Assembly: GCA_963921825.1 (NCBI GenBank)
Contig: OY997594.1
Coordinates: 11,103,001-11,167,000, forward strand
From: Erodium maritimum
Taxonomy: Eukaryota > Streptophyta > Magnoliopsida > Geraniales > Geraniaceae
Length of the DNA stretch: 64,000 bases
Reading direction: 5' to 3'
Positions within the stretch are counted from its first letter, which is position 1, and each line of letters begins with the position of its first letter. The notes beneath the pieces were generated by a model. It saw nothing but the letters and a program-made list of their open reading frames with translations, did no database searches and was not told where the DNA came from. Shown piece by piece: positions 1 through 11,055 of this stretch. Made by a program: the position numbers and the translations under genes.

Positions 1-43
1 TAATAGCATGGTGCCATGTGGACAAGTGTCCATTTTTTTCCTT

Positions 44-1000
44 CACCAATTCACTAATTTAATATTTCTCGATTCGTTTGAACTCCGATTAACTTCAAAC
101 TTGTGCCAATATTTTTCTTTTTCAAGGGCTTTAAATCAAGATCAGTCATGAATATATTTTGAAGCTCGAAAATAAAAATTTATATCAAAGTGATAAAAAT
201 AATGTTGAGCGTTGATAAATCTTCACTAATAAATGTTTTATATCGGAGTACCAAACTAGTGCTAAATGTTGATAAAAAACATGCAATGAGGTGATAAGAA
301 ACAAATAATGAGGTGATAAAAACCATTTTCAATTTTGATAATAAGTGTGATACACTAGAGTTTAACATTGATAAAAAAAACTTGTGATGAGGTGATAAAA
401 AACACGTAATTCAATGATAAATCTAGTGTTTAGTATTGATACAACCGATGTTCATAAAAAGCACGCGATGAAATGATAAAAATCATGATCCGTTTTGGAG
501 AATGGGGTGATAAAACCAGGGTAAAGTGTTGATAAACACAGAGCAAAGTGTTGATAAAAATTACTCATATATAATTTCTTTAAAAACCAGCTCCGAAATA
601 AAATTTTTTTCGTGCTTCAATAAAACATGTGATGAGGGTGATAAAACACATGTAATTTGAATGATAAACCTAGTGTTTAGTGTTGATAAAACTAGTGTTC
701 ATAAAAAGCACGCGATGAGGTGATAAAATCATGATCAGTTTTGGAAAATGAGGTGATAAAATCAGTGTAAAGTGTTGATAAAACCAGTGTAAAAGTGTTG
801 ATAAATCCATAGCAAAGTGTTGATAAAAATTACCCAGATTTTTTTTTAAAAATCAACCCCGAAATAATTTTTTTTCGTGCTTCAAAATATATTAATGACT
901 GATCTTGATTGAAAGCCCTTAAAAAACAAAACTAATGGCGCAAGTTTGAAGCCAATCAGAGTTCAAACGAAGCGGGACAAATTAAATTAGTGAATTGGTT
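44..1000. mobile_element. Foldback (long terminal inverted repeat) element
   Basis: Positions 44-165 and 879-1000 are inverted copies of each other, about 122 bp per arm, with scattered mismatches (for example the block around GAACTCCGATTAACTTCAAA in the left arm appears inverted in the right). The space between is AT-rich and filled with TGATAAA words. No coding frame of note. Long inverted arms with no transposase suggest a non-autonomous foldback or MULE-like DNA element. The arms stop matching outside about 44 and 1000, and I could not find a target-site duplication, partly because the window starts so close. Family assignment is inference. Confidence 0.7.
377..885 (+). repeat. Tandem duplication rich in TGATAAA words
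   Basis: Two diverged direct copies of about 250 bp lie side by side (377-620 and 621-885). Each starts near a GTGATGAGG-GTGATAAA block and ends at CGTGCTTCAA. The heptamer TGATAAA, usually preceded by GT or GGT, occurs about twenty times between 190 and 830, always on the plus strand, at irregular spacing of 15-40 bp. It is the interior of the foldback element. Confidence 0.7.
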
Positions 1001-1382
1001 AAAAAAAATAATATGATAGTTTTACTAAAAAAGCTCTTAGCACATACTAAAAAGTGCTGTTTTTTTTGCGGTCAACAAGTCAACTACTCAATTGCATCTC
1101 ATCCATCCATTCTTAAAACAGATGACTTAGATTGGTTCTCGCGGTTCCTACGTTAAAACATGGTTCTCACCAGATTTCTCCTCTTCGGGAATACTAAGAA
1201 TTCCAAACTTTTGTCATTCCCATATTTGAATGCCATGAATTTAAATGAGAGCAATTAATAGTAATTATAATGATCTGACATATAATATCTAGTTAAATTG
1301 TTTGCCATCGCTCATTTTTTGTATTTTTTTATATAACGTTACTAAAAGTTCGAACATTTGTATATATAAGCATCAAAGGAAT
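1001..1382. other. AT-rich spacer, nothing recognised
   Basis: AT-rich sequence between the foldback element and the first retroposon. I see no gene, repeat or RNA here. Confidence 0.5.
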
Positions 1383-1399
1383 ACTCACTGGAAATTGTT

Positions 1400-2831
1400 T
1401 TTTTATCGGCAAGACAAATTGAAATTAACCGATTCTTTTACGTAAGGAGTTCGGGGTGAAACCAAAAAAATTTAGGAGCATTCCGAAACGAAACCTCAAA
1501 CACTAGAACTCCATAATCGGGAAATAAAACAGAGTACAACACTAGGAAACTACCACAATAAGAACAGATAACCAACTAGAACAACCAACAGAAGAAAAAA
1601 CCAACACCAACCAATACAACAAAGGAAATATAAACAACAGATGAAACAGTCCACCACAAAGTAGAAACAAAAAAACGAAGAAGGGTCTTGAACCCTGATT
1701 TAACCACCTTGAAAAACTTGAGAAAATAAAGGTCTAGCTACCTGAGTTTAACCACCATGAAGCGCGAAAATGGAATACTGAAAACCAAGCCAAGCTACCA
1801 GAGAAGCTCTAACCCCTAACTTAGAAGAGAAAACCCCACTCCTAACTCATTAGACTGAAATTCCACAAAGGGAATTCCATGATCTAATTGCCGGTGGCCA
1901 AGACCACAACGGCGAGAGGAACTCGAATTACCCAACTAACCCAAGTTGCTTGCTTTTGAACGGGAAAACAGAGCCCTAAGACCTCACCAGCAACCAACCC
2001 CTTAACCGACGAGCTCGACCTATACTCGTGGTCGAGAAGAAGAGAAGCAAAGCAGCCTAGGGAAGAAATAACGGGCGGGAGGAGAGTAACACAACCAGAG
2101 AAGGGGGAAGAGAAAACCTTAAGAGCAGACCATCCTTCAAAGACCCAGTAATCAGAACACGTACTTAGACCTCCACACAATTCTGGCCAACCCAGTGAAA
2201 CCCCCTACGGAGGATGGTATTTCTACCGAGTATGGTCGAGGCTTGAAGAGTTGTTAGATCTGTCCTCCAAAACATGCGAGAAGCGCGACCATAGAGGCGA
2301 GCAAGGTCCAGGGAGCGGCGAGGCTCAGAAGCAGCATATCTAGTCCGATAAGAGCCAATTCCGAAGGAGAAGGACGTCAAATGAGTGATTCACCCAGCGA
2401 GCAAGAAGGAGCCCTGACCCGATTTGCGAAGATCCCCGCCAAAGAAGTCGGAGAAGAACGTCCATACCGGATCTGTGAAGGCTCAACCGAAGGAGGATGA
2501 GGCTCATGACCGGGCTTCACCAGAGAAAAAAAGGCGAAGGGGGAGAGATAGGAAGAACGAGGTTAAACGGAGGCGAGAAGACCAGATCTACAAAGATCTC
2601 CGGCTGAAACAGTGGAAAAGCAACTCCCACCAGTAGATCTAGAAAAACTGATCGGCCGGCGAGGGAGGAAAAGGGAGGAGGCGGTGGGGAGAAAGGGTAA
2701 GGGGAAGAGGAGAAGAGACTGACCACCGGCGTCGTCACTGCCTTCAGAGGAAGCTAGATCCGAAGTCGACGTTGCTGGAGAAGTGGATAGAGTTAAGGAA
2801 GAAGAGAGAGGTGAGAGCGTTACGTTTTAAA
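1400..2831 (-). mobile_element. Short non-LTR retroposon, family X, copy 1
   Basis: A 1.43-kb unit on the minus strand. It ends in an oligo(T) run at 1397-1404 on the plus strand, which is its poly(A) tail. Similar 17-bp sequences flank it (1383-1399 and 2832-2848, 14 of 17 identical), which I read as an aged target-site duplication. The 5' part is GC- and pyrimidine-rich, the 3' part T-rich like a LINE 3' untranslated region. The longest frames are under 100 codons and show no reverse transcriptase or endonuclease. The 3' region shares blocks such as CTTCATGGTGGTTA with the element at 28921-32822. Probably a non-autonomous LINE derivative. Confidence 0.6.
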
Positions 2832-2861
2832 GAGTCATTGGAGATTGTTCTAGGATGAAAT

Positions 2862-3670
2862 ATTTTTTTTTGAAACGTGAACATAGAAATTAAATTAATC
2901 ATGAAAATAAATCATAAACACAACTTGGGTCCCTGACCCTGAGTTCCAGTTATGTCCAATACCCTCGTAGGGATTCTGGCGCACTTGGACCCGCATTGGT
3001 GATCGCTTTTGTATAGCTGACCATAAAGACCACAATAAAACAGAAAAACGAACATAGTAACCTAAAGAGCTTGCGATGCCAGTTCTTCTGAACCCCGTAA
3101 CTATCGTAGTGGGGCATTCTGGTATTGCTAACTCATCGACTTGAGTCGTTGGAATGTTTAGTTGTGGGGCGGAGGACGGAGCATGCGCCCGGTGCTCCAG
3201 AGGTGACTTCACCGATACTTCACACAGAAGCGGATTGATCATCATCGGATCGACCCAAAATGGGCCGTCCAGTCTCGAGGTGACCGGATTTGGATGTCGT
3301 GGATACAGATCCCGGCCTAACGTCCCTCCTCCCGGATCCCAATTCCAGCGACCCTCCCGGAACTCTCTGGTCGCAGCAGCGTGGTTGTTCGGCTTTGGTT
3401 GAGCCTGTCTGAGAGCTGCTTGGGGCTGGTGCACAATCGGCCAGATCGGTGCTTGCACACCGTTAATGATGGCGGCGGCGTGGGGAGAGCGGGGGTGGAT
3501 CCGTGGATGGTGGCGACGACATGGAGAGAGAGAGGGTTGATCCGTGGACGGTGGCAGCGACGTGGAAAGAGAGATGACGGATCTGTGGACGGTTGCGGCG
3601 ACGTGGGGAGAGAGAGGGCGGAGCCATGACGGGTAGGGTTTTCTCCTTTGTACGAGACGCAGACGTCTTT
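2862..3670 (-). mobile_element. Short non-LTR retroposon, family Y, copy 1
   Basis: An 809-bp insert bounded by a perfect 14-bp target-site duplication, TTCTAGGATGAAAT, at 2848-2861 and 3671-3684. Minus-strand orientation is set by the oligo(T) at 2863-2871 followed by GAAACG, the complement of a CGTTTC-poly(A) tail. A minus-strand frame at 2895-3458 (187 codons) contains a WDPGGGT...RDL..RHP segment that also occurs in the copy at 62855-63776. I recognise no protein domain in it, so the shared frame may only reflect shared ancestry. It sits directly against the older retroposon on its left. Confidence 0.75.
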
Positions 3671-3684
3671 TTCTAGGATGAAAT

Positions 3685-4963
3685 CTTAAGATAATGTTTA
3701 AAACACATATTTTAGTTTTAATTTACAGTAGTACTGGCATCATTTAACATATGATATAAAAACAAACTTATATCATATAAGTTATATGAATTTGCATTTT
3801 ACCCGATATAGATAAACAGTAATGCAACGTCTGAGGTCCAACCAGAAATCTTATTACAACCTACATCACAATCACCAAGACCTGTACTGGATCCTAAAAA
3901 GAACGGGAAGGGATGCACTAAGTCCCTTATTTTCACATAGGTGAAGGATGTAGAATCTTGGACTTGGGTTCGATTGATTAGTTGTATTGGGTGGCCAGTA
4001 ATATGGAATATTTGCATGTTCCATCTGTGATATGAATTTCACGTATGGTAAACGATTTGTTTTTATTTATTTTTAAGATTGCAGTTAAACAAGATGTTGT
4101 ATTGCCGAACAAGTGGGATACTTTGACTGGGAAGGATGAAAGAACGTCAATCATCACAAGAGGAGTGTAGATGGAGCCAAGAAAAATGTTGCATGGTACA
4201 CATAATTGGTTCGATTGTTTCCACTCGATAGCTGCACTGAACTGACCCATGTAGTCATGTCTTCTCAACTTGTGTAATAATTTTAATATCGACCCCTTTT
4301 TATTTTTATTTTCTATGTACTATTTATGAGCAATAGGATTGTGACCGAGACCGACATCAACGAGATGTTGAATTTCTTGTTGACTAGCTAGCTACTATAT
4401 TTACCTATTCCACTACCAATACACGAGAAAGACCCACGTTTTACTACTTATTTCCATCGAGGGATAAATGAATTAGTAATTGGTATGATTATAGACTATA
4501 TATAGTCCCCCAAAACACGACTAATCTATAATGTTTACGTATTAGAGTGAACTTCTACTGTCCATCGAGACAAATTGTAAGGGAGAAAATACAAGTTTCA
4601 GCTTGGAAGAGGAAATGGTCCCTCTTTGGGAAAGATAAAACGCGTGAGGATAATTGCTTCACACTTCTGAATAAATATCTCCACGGTGTTTAGCTACATC
4701 TAGTTGTGCAAATTTCGTATGTAATTATTCTTGTTTTTAGTAGTTTTCTTTGGAAACCAATATGCTCCACTGATTAATTAAGTTTCGATTTACTTATAGA
4801 TGATATCCCAATTAGATTTTTGAAACTAGGAGCACATTTGAGTATGAGAGACAAAGAAATAGGGTTACACACTTTGCTCTTTTTCTTCTTCGCCTCGCCG
4901 TCCTATTCACATCATCCTCCCTCGCCTCTCTACACCAACCACCTATCAAAAATCATCCGAAGT
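3685..4963. other. AT-rich intergenic DNA, no gene seen
   Basis: No coding frame with recognisable similarity and no clear repeat in this 1.28-kb stretch. Short frames near 3799-4268 look random. The last 100 bases are pyrimidine-rich and run into the LTR at 4964. Confidence 0.5.
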
Positions 4964-5896
4964 TGTCACGCCCCAAATCCGGTTTTGACCGGACTCGAGA
5001 CGTGAACTAGGAAATAAAAATAAAACAATAAATAAAAGTAAGTTTAAACGAAATTAAATTCCAAATTTTAGTTCCAAAATAACAACTCCAAAGTTAAGAG
5101 TCAAACGCTCAATCCAACAAAGTAACGGAAAACATAGTTTGATACAAAAAGGGAGTACGTCTCTAATACATATAATCACCCGGATCCTCAAGGAGCTCCC
5201 GAGCCCTGAGTCCACCTCTAGGTCTACTCATCAACGAAACCTGTAAAAACAGTAAACACAAAAAAGGGGTGAGCTTACGCTCAGTAGGAAAAAGTAGTAA
5301 AAGAAAAAGGACCTCCGCTTTATTTTCAAAATTCTTGATTAGAACGATTACCAAAAGACAATACAATTGGAGATCGAAGAAATTGCAACATTTAATAAAA
5401 TAACAACTCAAAAGGAGATCAACGGGGAGACGAGTTATTCACCAATAGAAACCGACTAAAGAAACACACGAGTACCGAAATAAAGATAAATAAACCACAA
5501 GACTCCAGTCCACACACCAACACACATATCGTACCAGAACAAACAAGTCTCCCCGGAACACGTAGCATCGGGATGAGACAACAATATACCATACCGGAAT
5601 ATCCCTCGGCCTAGGTCTTCCCGGAACACGTAGCATCGGGGTGAAACAAGTCTTCCCGGAACATGTAGCATCGGGATAAGACAATAATATACCATACCGG
5701 AATGTCCCTCGGCCTAGGTCTTCCCGGAACACGTAGCATCGGGGTGAAACAAGTATGTATACATATCGTACCGGCATACCCCCTCGGCCGGATATCTTCC
5801 CGGAAACACCCTCGGGGCAAATAAACAACAATGACACACAATACCAAGCGAATCACAATACAACAAACTCATGATGTCAACCAAACTTACCGGCAT
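4964..5896 (-). mobile_element. Partial chromovirus LTR (fossil), minus strand
   Basis: Begins with TGTCACGCCCCAAATCCGG, the inverted end of the large chromovirus LTR type seen complete at 37855-41029. It holds the downstream half of that LTR type, including the conserved hairpin block at 5270-5283 and a tandem-repeat zone. At 5896 it gives way to a second, related LTR (GGCAT precedes that junction), so it is interrupted by another element. Old and incomplete. Confidence 0.75.
5546..5752. repeat. Irregular tandem repeat in the partial LTR
   Basis: Four copies of a unit beginning near CCCGGAACACGTAGCATCGGG, spaced alternately about 33 and 68 bp apart, with the word CCTCGGCCTAGG between some of them. 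Other LTRs of this group carry unrelated tandem repeats at the same relative place. Confidence 0.75.
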
Positions 5897-7640
5897 TGTC
5901 ACTCCCCAAATCCGGTTATCGCCCGGACCCGAGGCATGACGGTTAATAGAAGACGAATAAACAATAAAACAATATTTAAACCTTGGAAACCTCCAATAAG
6001 TACCTCAAACCATAAAATTTCAATACTATAGCTCGAATCCATCAAAACGTAGTTCAAAACATGAAATAACCCTCAGGGGGTGTAATAATAAGTCTTACAA
6101 AACTGTTCTTAAACCAAAGGGTATAAACATGAAGTCTCTACGGGACCCACACCGAGAAGCTCCCAAGCCTCTACTCCTCAATCAAACCTGTAGACACAAC
6201 AAAGAACTCGCAGGGGTGAGCTCACGCTCAGTAGGGAAAACACGTAACCAAGTGGACCTTCAAATCAACAGATCACAGATAAAGTCAACCACAATTCTGT
6301 TAACAAACACAGGTGATAGAGAAGTCAACCAATGCCGTGGTACATGAAGTCTCCACCCTCCGATCCACATAACGCGTCCTCTTGGATTTTCCATCAAATC
6401 CAGAGGAGACGCATAACATTGAGGCGACCGGAAACAACCCTTCGGGGCGCTTATCATCGGACTTCTCAGAAACGTCTCCAAGGGATTTTATGTCCTCGGG
6501 AACCAAGTGCATTACTCCCATGGAGAGTATACACTTGGACAATTTAATAACAAGCAGTTAATAATTGAATAACGCACTCACCCGAAACACGACATAATAC
6601 AAGCTCAACAACCACCAATTCAATACCACGCATGACTCACACATCACCAATTCACCGCAACAAACAGTACACGAATCACGCAAACATAGTACACCAATCA
6701 CACAATTCCAACTTACCGTTCACTTACCAGTTTCGGACCACCGGGGCATCGATCACCTGATTGCACCGCACGGTACAACCAGTCATACTCGATGCTCCAA
6801 ACAAGCATTCAAGTAAGTCAAGTAATCAATCAAATACAACCAACAAGCAAGTACGAATACAATCAACCAAATATAAGAGCCTTCAAAGAGCACGCATACA
6901 TGCCATTCTACTAGTTCGTTAGACTCTTTAGCCTATCCACTAAGCAATCAACAACCAAGCATGTGATCCTAACAAGCAACTAATCCGAGGGCTTTGCCAG
7001 GGCTCCTCTACCAGACAATCATATCCCAAGTATTTAAAAGCGAGCTACACTAGTGATTGGCATCCTAATCGGTCACCACTAGACACTTCCGGTTATTAGA
7101 AAATGAAAGACGATTAAGCTAGTCATTCGCATCCTATAAGCATATCTATGACCTTTTCCATTTTATTAACCTAGCATGCATGCTAAGCATGGTAAACGAG
7201 AGGTTAAGGCTTTCCCTACCTCAAGGTCCTCTTCTTCAACGCTTTGATGACGTCCGGTGATCACCACTTTGCTCCTTCCTCGGTTCCCGGCGTGATGCTT
7301 GCTCCTCTAGCTCGATCCACAACGTCTTGGACACAAAGAAACGCTAATTAGGCTCCACTTAGACAGTAAGAAAGACCCCCAAACCCTTCCAAAGTTCAGC
7401 TCAAAACCAAGATGCCAAAACCCTCAAGAACCCTCAAGAAACCCTCACCCTGGTGGGTCACGGATCTGGTCACGGATCCGTGACGCTAACCCTCACGGTT
7501 ACCGTCACGGAGCTGTGACGAGTGCCGTCACGGACTCCCTCACGGAGCCGTGACGTCGCCCGTCACGGGATCCGTCACGGATCCGTGGCGCACCAGGGCA
7601 GTTTCGCCCTTCTTCAACCTCCATCTCCAAAACTCCGAAA
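5897..7640 (-). mobile_element. Second partial chromovirus LTR (fossil), minus strand
   Basis: Starts with TGTCACTCCCCAAATCCGG and keeps the order of blocks of the large LTRs: hairpin at 6217-6230, the GATCACCTGATTG block near 6755, and the CCCTACCTCAAGG block near 7217. Its far end is replaced at 7641 by Copia sequence, so it is incomplete. No coding region. Sequence divergence from the other LTRs is obvious by eye, so it is an old copy or another subfamily. Confidence 0.7.
7456..7595. repeat. Cluster of GTCACGG / CCGTGAC words
   Basis: Within 140 bp the word TCACGG or its complement CCGTGA occurs about a dozen times. They form several palindromes, including the perfect 16-mer GTCACGGATCCGTGAC at 7469-7484. 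The cluster lies in the GC-rich part of the LTR fragment. Confidence 0.8.
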
Positions 7641-9216
7641 ATGTTCGCTGAATTTTCCATTTGATCTACAACAGATAAAATTCAATCAGTAAACTGAATA
7701 AATTTTATGAAGATCAAGCTTAAACACCAACAATCGATTCTAAACCTTTAGAATCTGAAACCAAGATCCTTGATTCACTCGATTAAGCTGAACTAATGCT
7801 CACCACTTAATCGAGCTATGTAGGTAGGACTCCATCCAATCACATCCAATGTGACTCTTGGCTAGGGTATGCACTTATGTACACGGCTTACCCTATCTGT
7901 TACCCTAGCTCAACCTCAGGCTGAGAATCGTAGTCGGGTCCACCAATTTTCAACTATGGCCCGTCACTATGTAGGTGCTCCGCTAATGCGCACGACACCC
8001 ACATATGTCGTCCAAACCTACTACCCCGCTTTCCCATGGATGCTCCGCTAATGCGCACGACAACCATAGGACGGGGAGGTAGTAAGGTGTTGATGATTGG
8101 GAGGTATCGGACATGACCCGCTTTTACTTGTCTAGTTGTGTTCAAAACTTTGGCACATCCTAGATGCGATGAGCACATCAACTACATTCCAAATGCAATG
8201 ATGCCTCAAATTACATCCAATGTAATTCTTCCTTTGAACCCGTCAACTACATCCAATGCAATGACGGTTCTAAGGGTTCACACACAAGGATTAAAAGTCC
8301 AATTTTATCTTTGCATGTGAGGTGATATGCGCGGTAAATAAAGTTAAGCATGCAATTCTAAAACACATAGAATTAATCATGCATAAACTAAACCAAGCAT
8401 AAAGCGATAAATGTGCACATAATAGCCCCCTAAACTAACTCCCACTAGCTTCTTGAGCTCCACCGACTCCAAGCCGATGCCAACACCCGAAAAGCCACCA
8501 AATGACCTTTTCGCCCTTTCTTCGTCTTGAGTAAAATATTACAATTTAATACACGACTCGCAGGTCGGGAATAAATAAATATTACAAACAAGTGGTTCGA
8601 CTACCACACCTTGAAAGAATAATTACACGTTAACTCTAACGGCTCGCAGGCCGTGAAAAGCGATAAATAATTAAATTGAGCTCGGGGCTATTATGTACAC
8701 CATGCCAACATCACATCACACATCGTGTTATCAAACAAGCATGTTATCAAACATCATGTGATTTTCCGGTTTTAATTAATAGCCAAGTTTCGAAATTTTT
8801 TGATGCTCGGTTTATCGAAACCGTTCAAAAATGAAACTTTTGAACATTTGATCTTCGAGTTCATCATGACGGTTCCATACTCGTCATAACTAACAAAACA
8901 ATTTAGCCTTGGCATATCAACCATCCAATGGTCATGCTTGGCCTAGCTCCGTCCAACGGAGCCCCGTTCGGTCCCGGTTTCGGCTCCCTGAGAGTCCCGC
9001 TCCCGAGACCCGAAAAATCAAATTTTTTTCAAAATTTCCAGATTTGAAATAATTTTCAAAAAATCATTTTACATGCATTAAATCCATAAACAATAATTTA
9101 AAACATGTTATCAAACAATTTAGCAAAACAACATGCCAAAAACGAAACTTTCAAGCAAAACCGAAACTTTGAACACCGTCTTGTGAATCCCGAAGGTAGC
9201 ACGGCTCTGATACCAC

Positions 9217-10904
9217 TGTTGGGTCTCGAGGTAGGGTTGGAGATGAACCAACTCGCAGCGGAAAATCAATGAAAACCAAGAGACAATTAAAACCATGAAA
9301 CAACTAACAAAGAATGGATTAACAAGAGAAAAATTCAGCACTAGTTCTTACCAAAACAAGAACACCGGTTAACGAATGATTGGCTTGAGTCTCCAAGACG
9401 CCTACGTAACCACATGGGAATCAAAGCCACGTAGTTCTTCTCTTTGAGGACTCAAGAACACAAACATGGAGGTGGAAACTAGCCAAACCCGAAATGGCCA
9501 TGGAAGAGGGAGAGAAAATGTGTTTCCTATTCTTGTCTTGTGTTTTTTATGTTGAAAAAAGATGACTTAAACATAACAAAACCCATACTTGTCCAACTAA
9601 AGGCATGGGACAAGTATGGTGTCAAGTAAGGTGTAAATAGGACAAAGTATGGCAAGACAAGATTGGGTTAGGTGGTGAATCACCAACACCTTAATCCTTG
9701 TCTTGCTTACTTAGTACTAATTAATCAAGACTTGATTAATTAGTTCCATGGGCCTTGGTTGCATGGGCCTTTCATGGGCCTCTTGGAACATGGCCCGTGG
9801 CCATTTCCAACGAGGTCCCGTGATTCGCTCATCGCCTCCATGCCTTCCATACCGGAAATGTCCAACATTATCCGACGCGATCAATCCCAAGACTCCAAGC
9901 CTTGTCTCGATCTGTGAAGTCCTATTCACTTACGGGCACATGACCCAAAACCCAGTTTTGGTCATGTCCCGAGACAACTCCCTTTTGGCCATTCTCCATA
10001 AATGTGTCAATGAGTTTCATCCTCCGGTGTGACCCTTAGGTTCATGCATGTCAATAGATCAACGTAAAATCCCATTTTACTTGATCCTATTTAAGTGGCA
10101 ACTAACGAGACTTTAGTATTGCCTGACACTACATAACGAATCGACCCTGTCGATTCTAACCTTTCCGTCGTCCCTGTCATTATCCTTTTATCTCCGATAT
10201 CCTGATTGAGATAAGGCATAAAGCCGTCATCCTTATTATTCTCAATCACCGTTCCTTGATATGTGAGATGACTGAAGATATGATACCCAGTATCATGTGC
10301 ATGGCCATGCTATTCTTCCAGTCACTCTCGATCAAGTGGCCGAGAACCGATATCTTTCCCATACCTTAGTATGAGGGATAAATCCCTTAGCCGTCTTTCG
10401 TGTCACTCATGTAGCCCGTCCCCAAGCCAATCCTGGCCGTTATGGAAGCCCTGTTACGAACAACGTTAGGCTCAGGTCAAACTCAGTTGTTGACTACATA
10501 GCGATCACAAAGACTCCTTGGTCTAAGGATACATGACAAGCTACAACACTGAATATGTTCATGACTTAATCTATGGCACATATTCAGGGCGGGTCGTCCA
10601 ATATCATGTCCCACATGATATCTATGATCAGACTCCGGAATCCCATTCCAATGACTAACAGAACGTAAGCCATAAAGAGCCATCTTTCATACTAGTCGCT
10701 TCTAGTGAAGCTTTGTTGACTAGGGACCCATCGAGTGTGATCTATCTCGATCTATGGTTCTATTCGCATGGTGGGCATAGATCAGAGCACACATCGATAT
10801 ATTACTCCAACACATAAGTAATATAAAGCCGCTTTAATTTTATTGCTAACGATGATATATACATTTGGACATTTAGGATTGAACTACGGGCACTAAGACT
10901 AACA
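9217..10904 (-). mobile_element. Copia LTR (1688 bp)
   Basis: Starts TGTTGGGTCTCG and ends ACTAACA, giving a short TGTT/AACA terminal inversion. On its left, 9203-9216 reads GGCTCTGATACCAC, the complement of a primer-binding site for initiator methionine tRNA. On its right, ATCTCCCACTTGCCCTAG (10905-10922) is the complement of a polypurine tract. Having both signals means this one LTR serves internal sequence on both sides. Confidence 0.88.
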
Positions 10905-11055
10905 ATCTCCCACTTGCCCTAGTTCCAATCTAAACTCCAATATGTCCCCATCGACTTTACATGTCTAACATGTTCAGGCAGTGACACTGCCTTAGTCAAA
11001 GGGTTGGCTATGTTATCATCTGTTGCAATATTGGTTATCTTCACTTCACCTCAGT

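Noticed and set aside
3978-4268. Small minus-strand frame as a gene
   Set aside because: No conserved motif, AT-rich composition, and no splice-linked neighbours.
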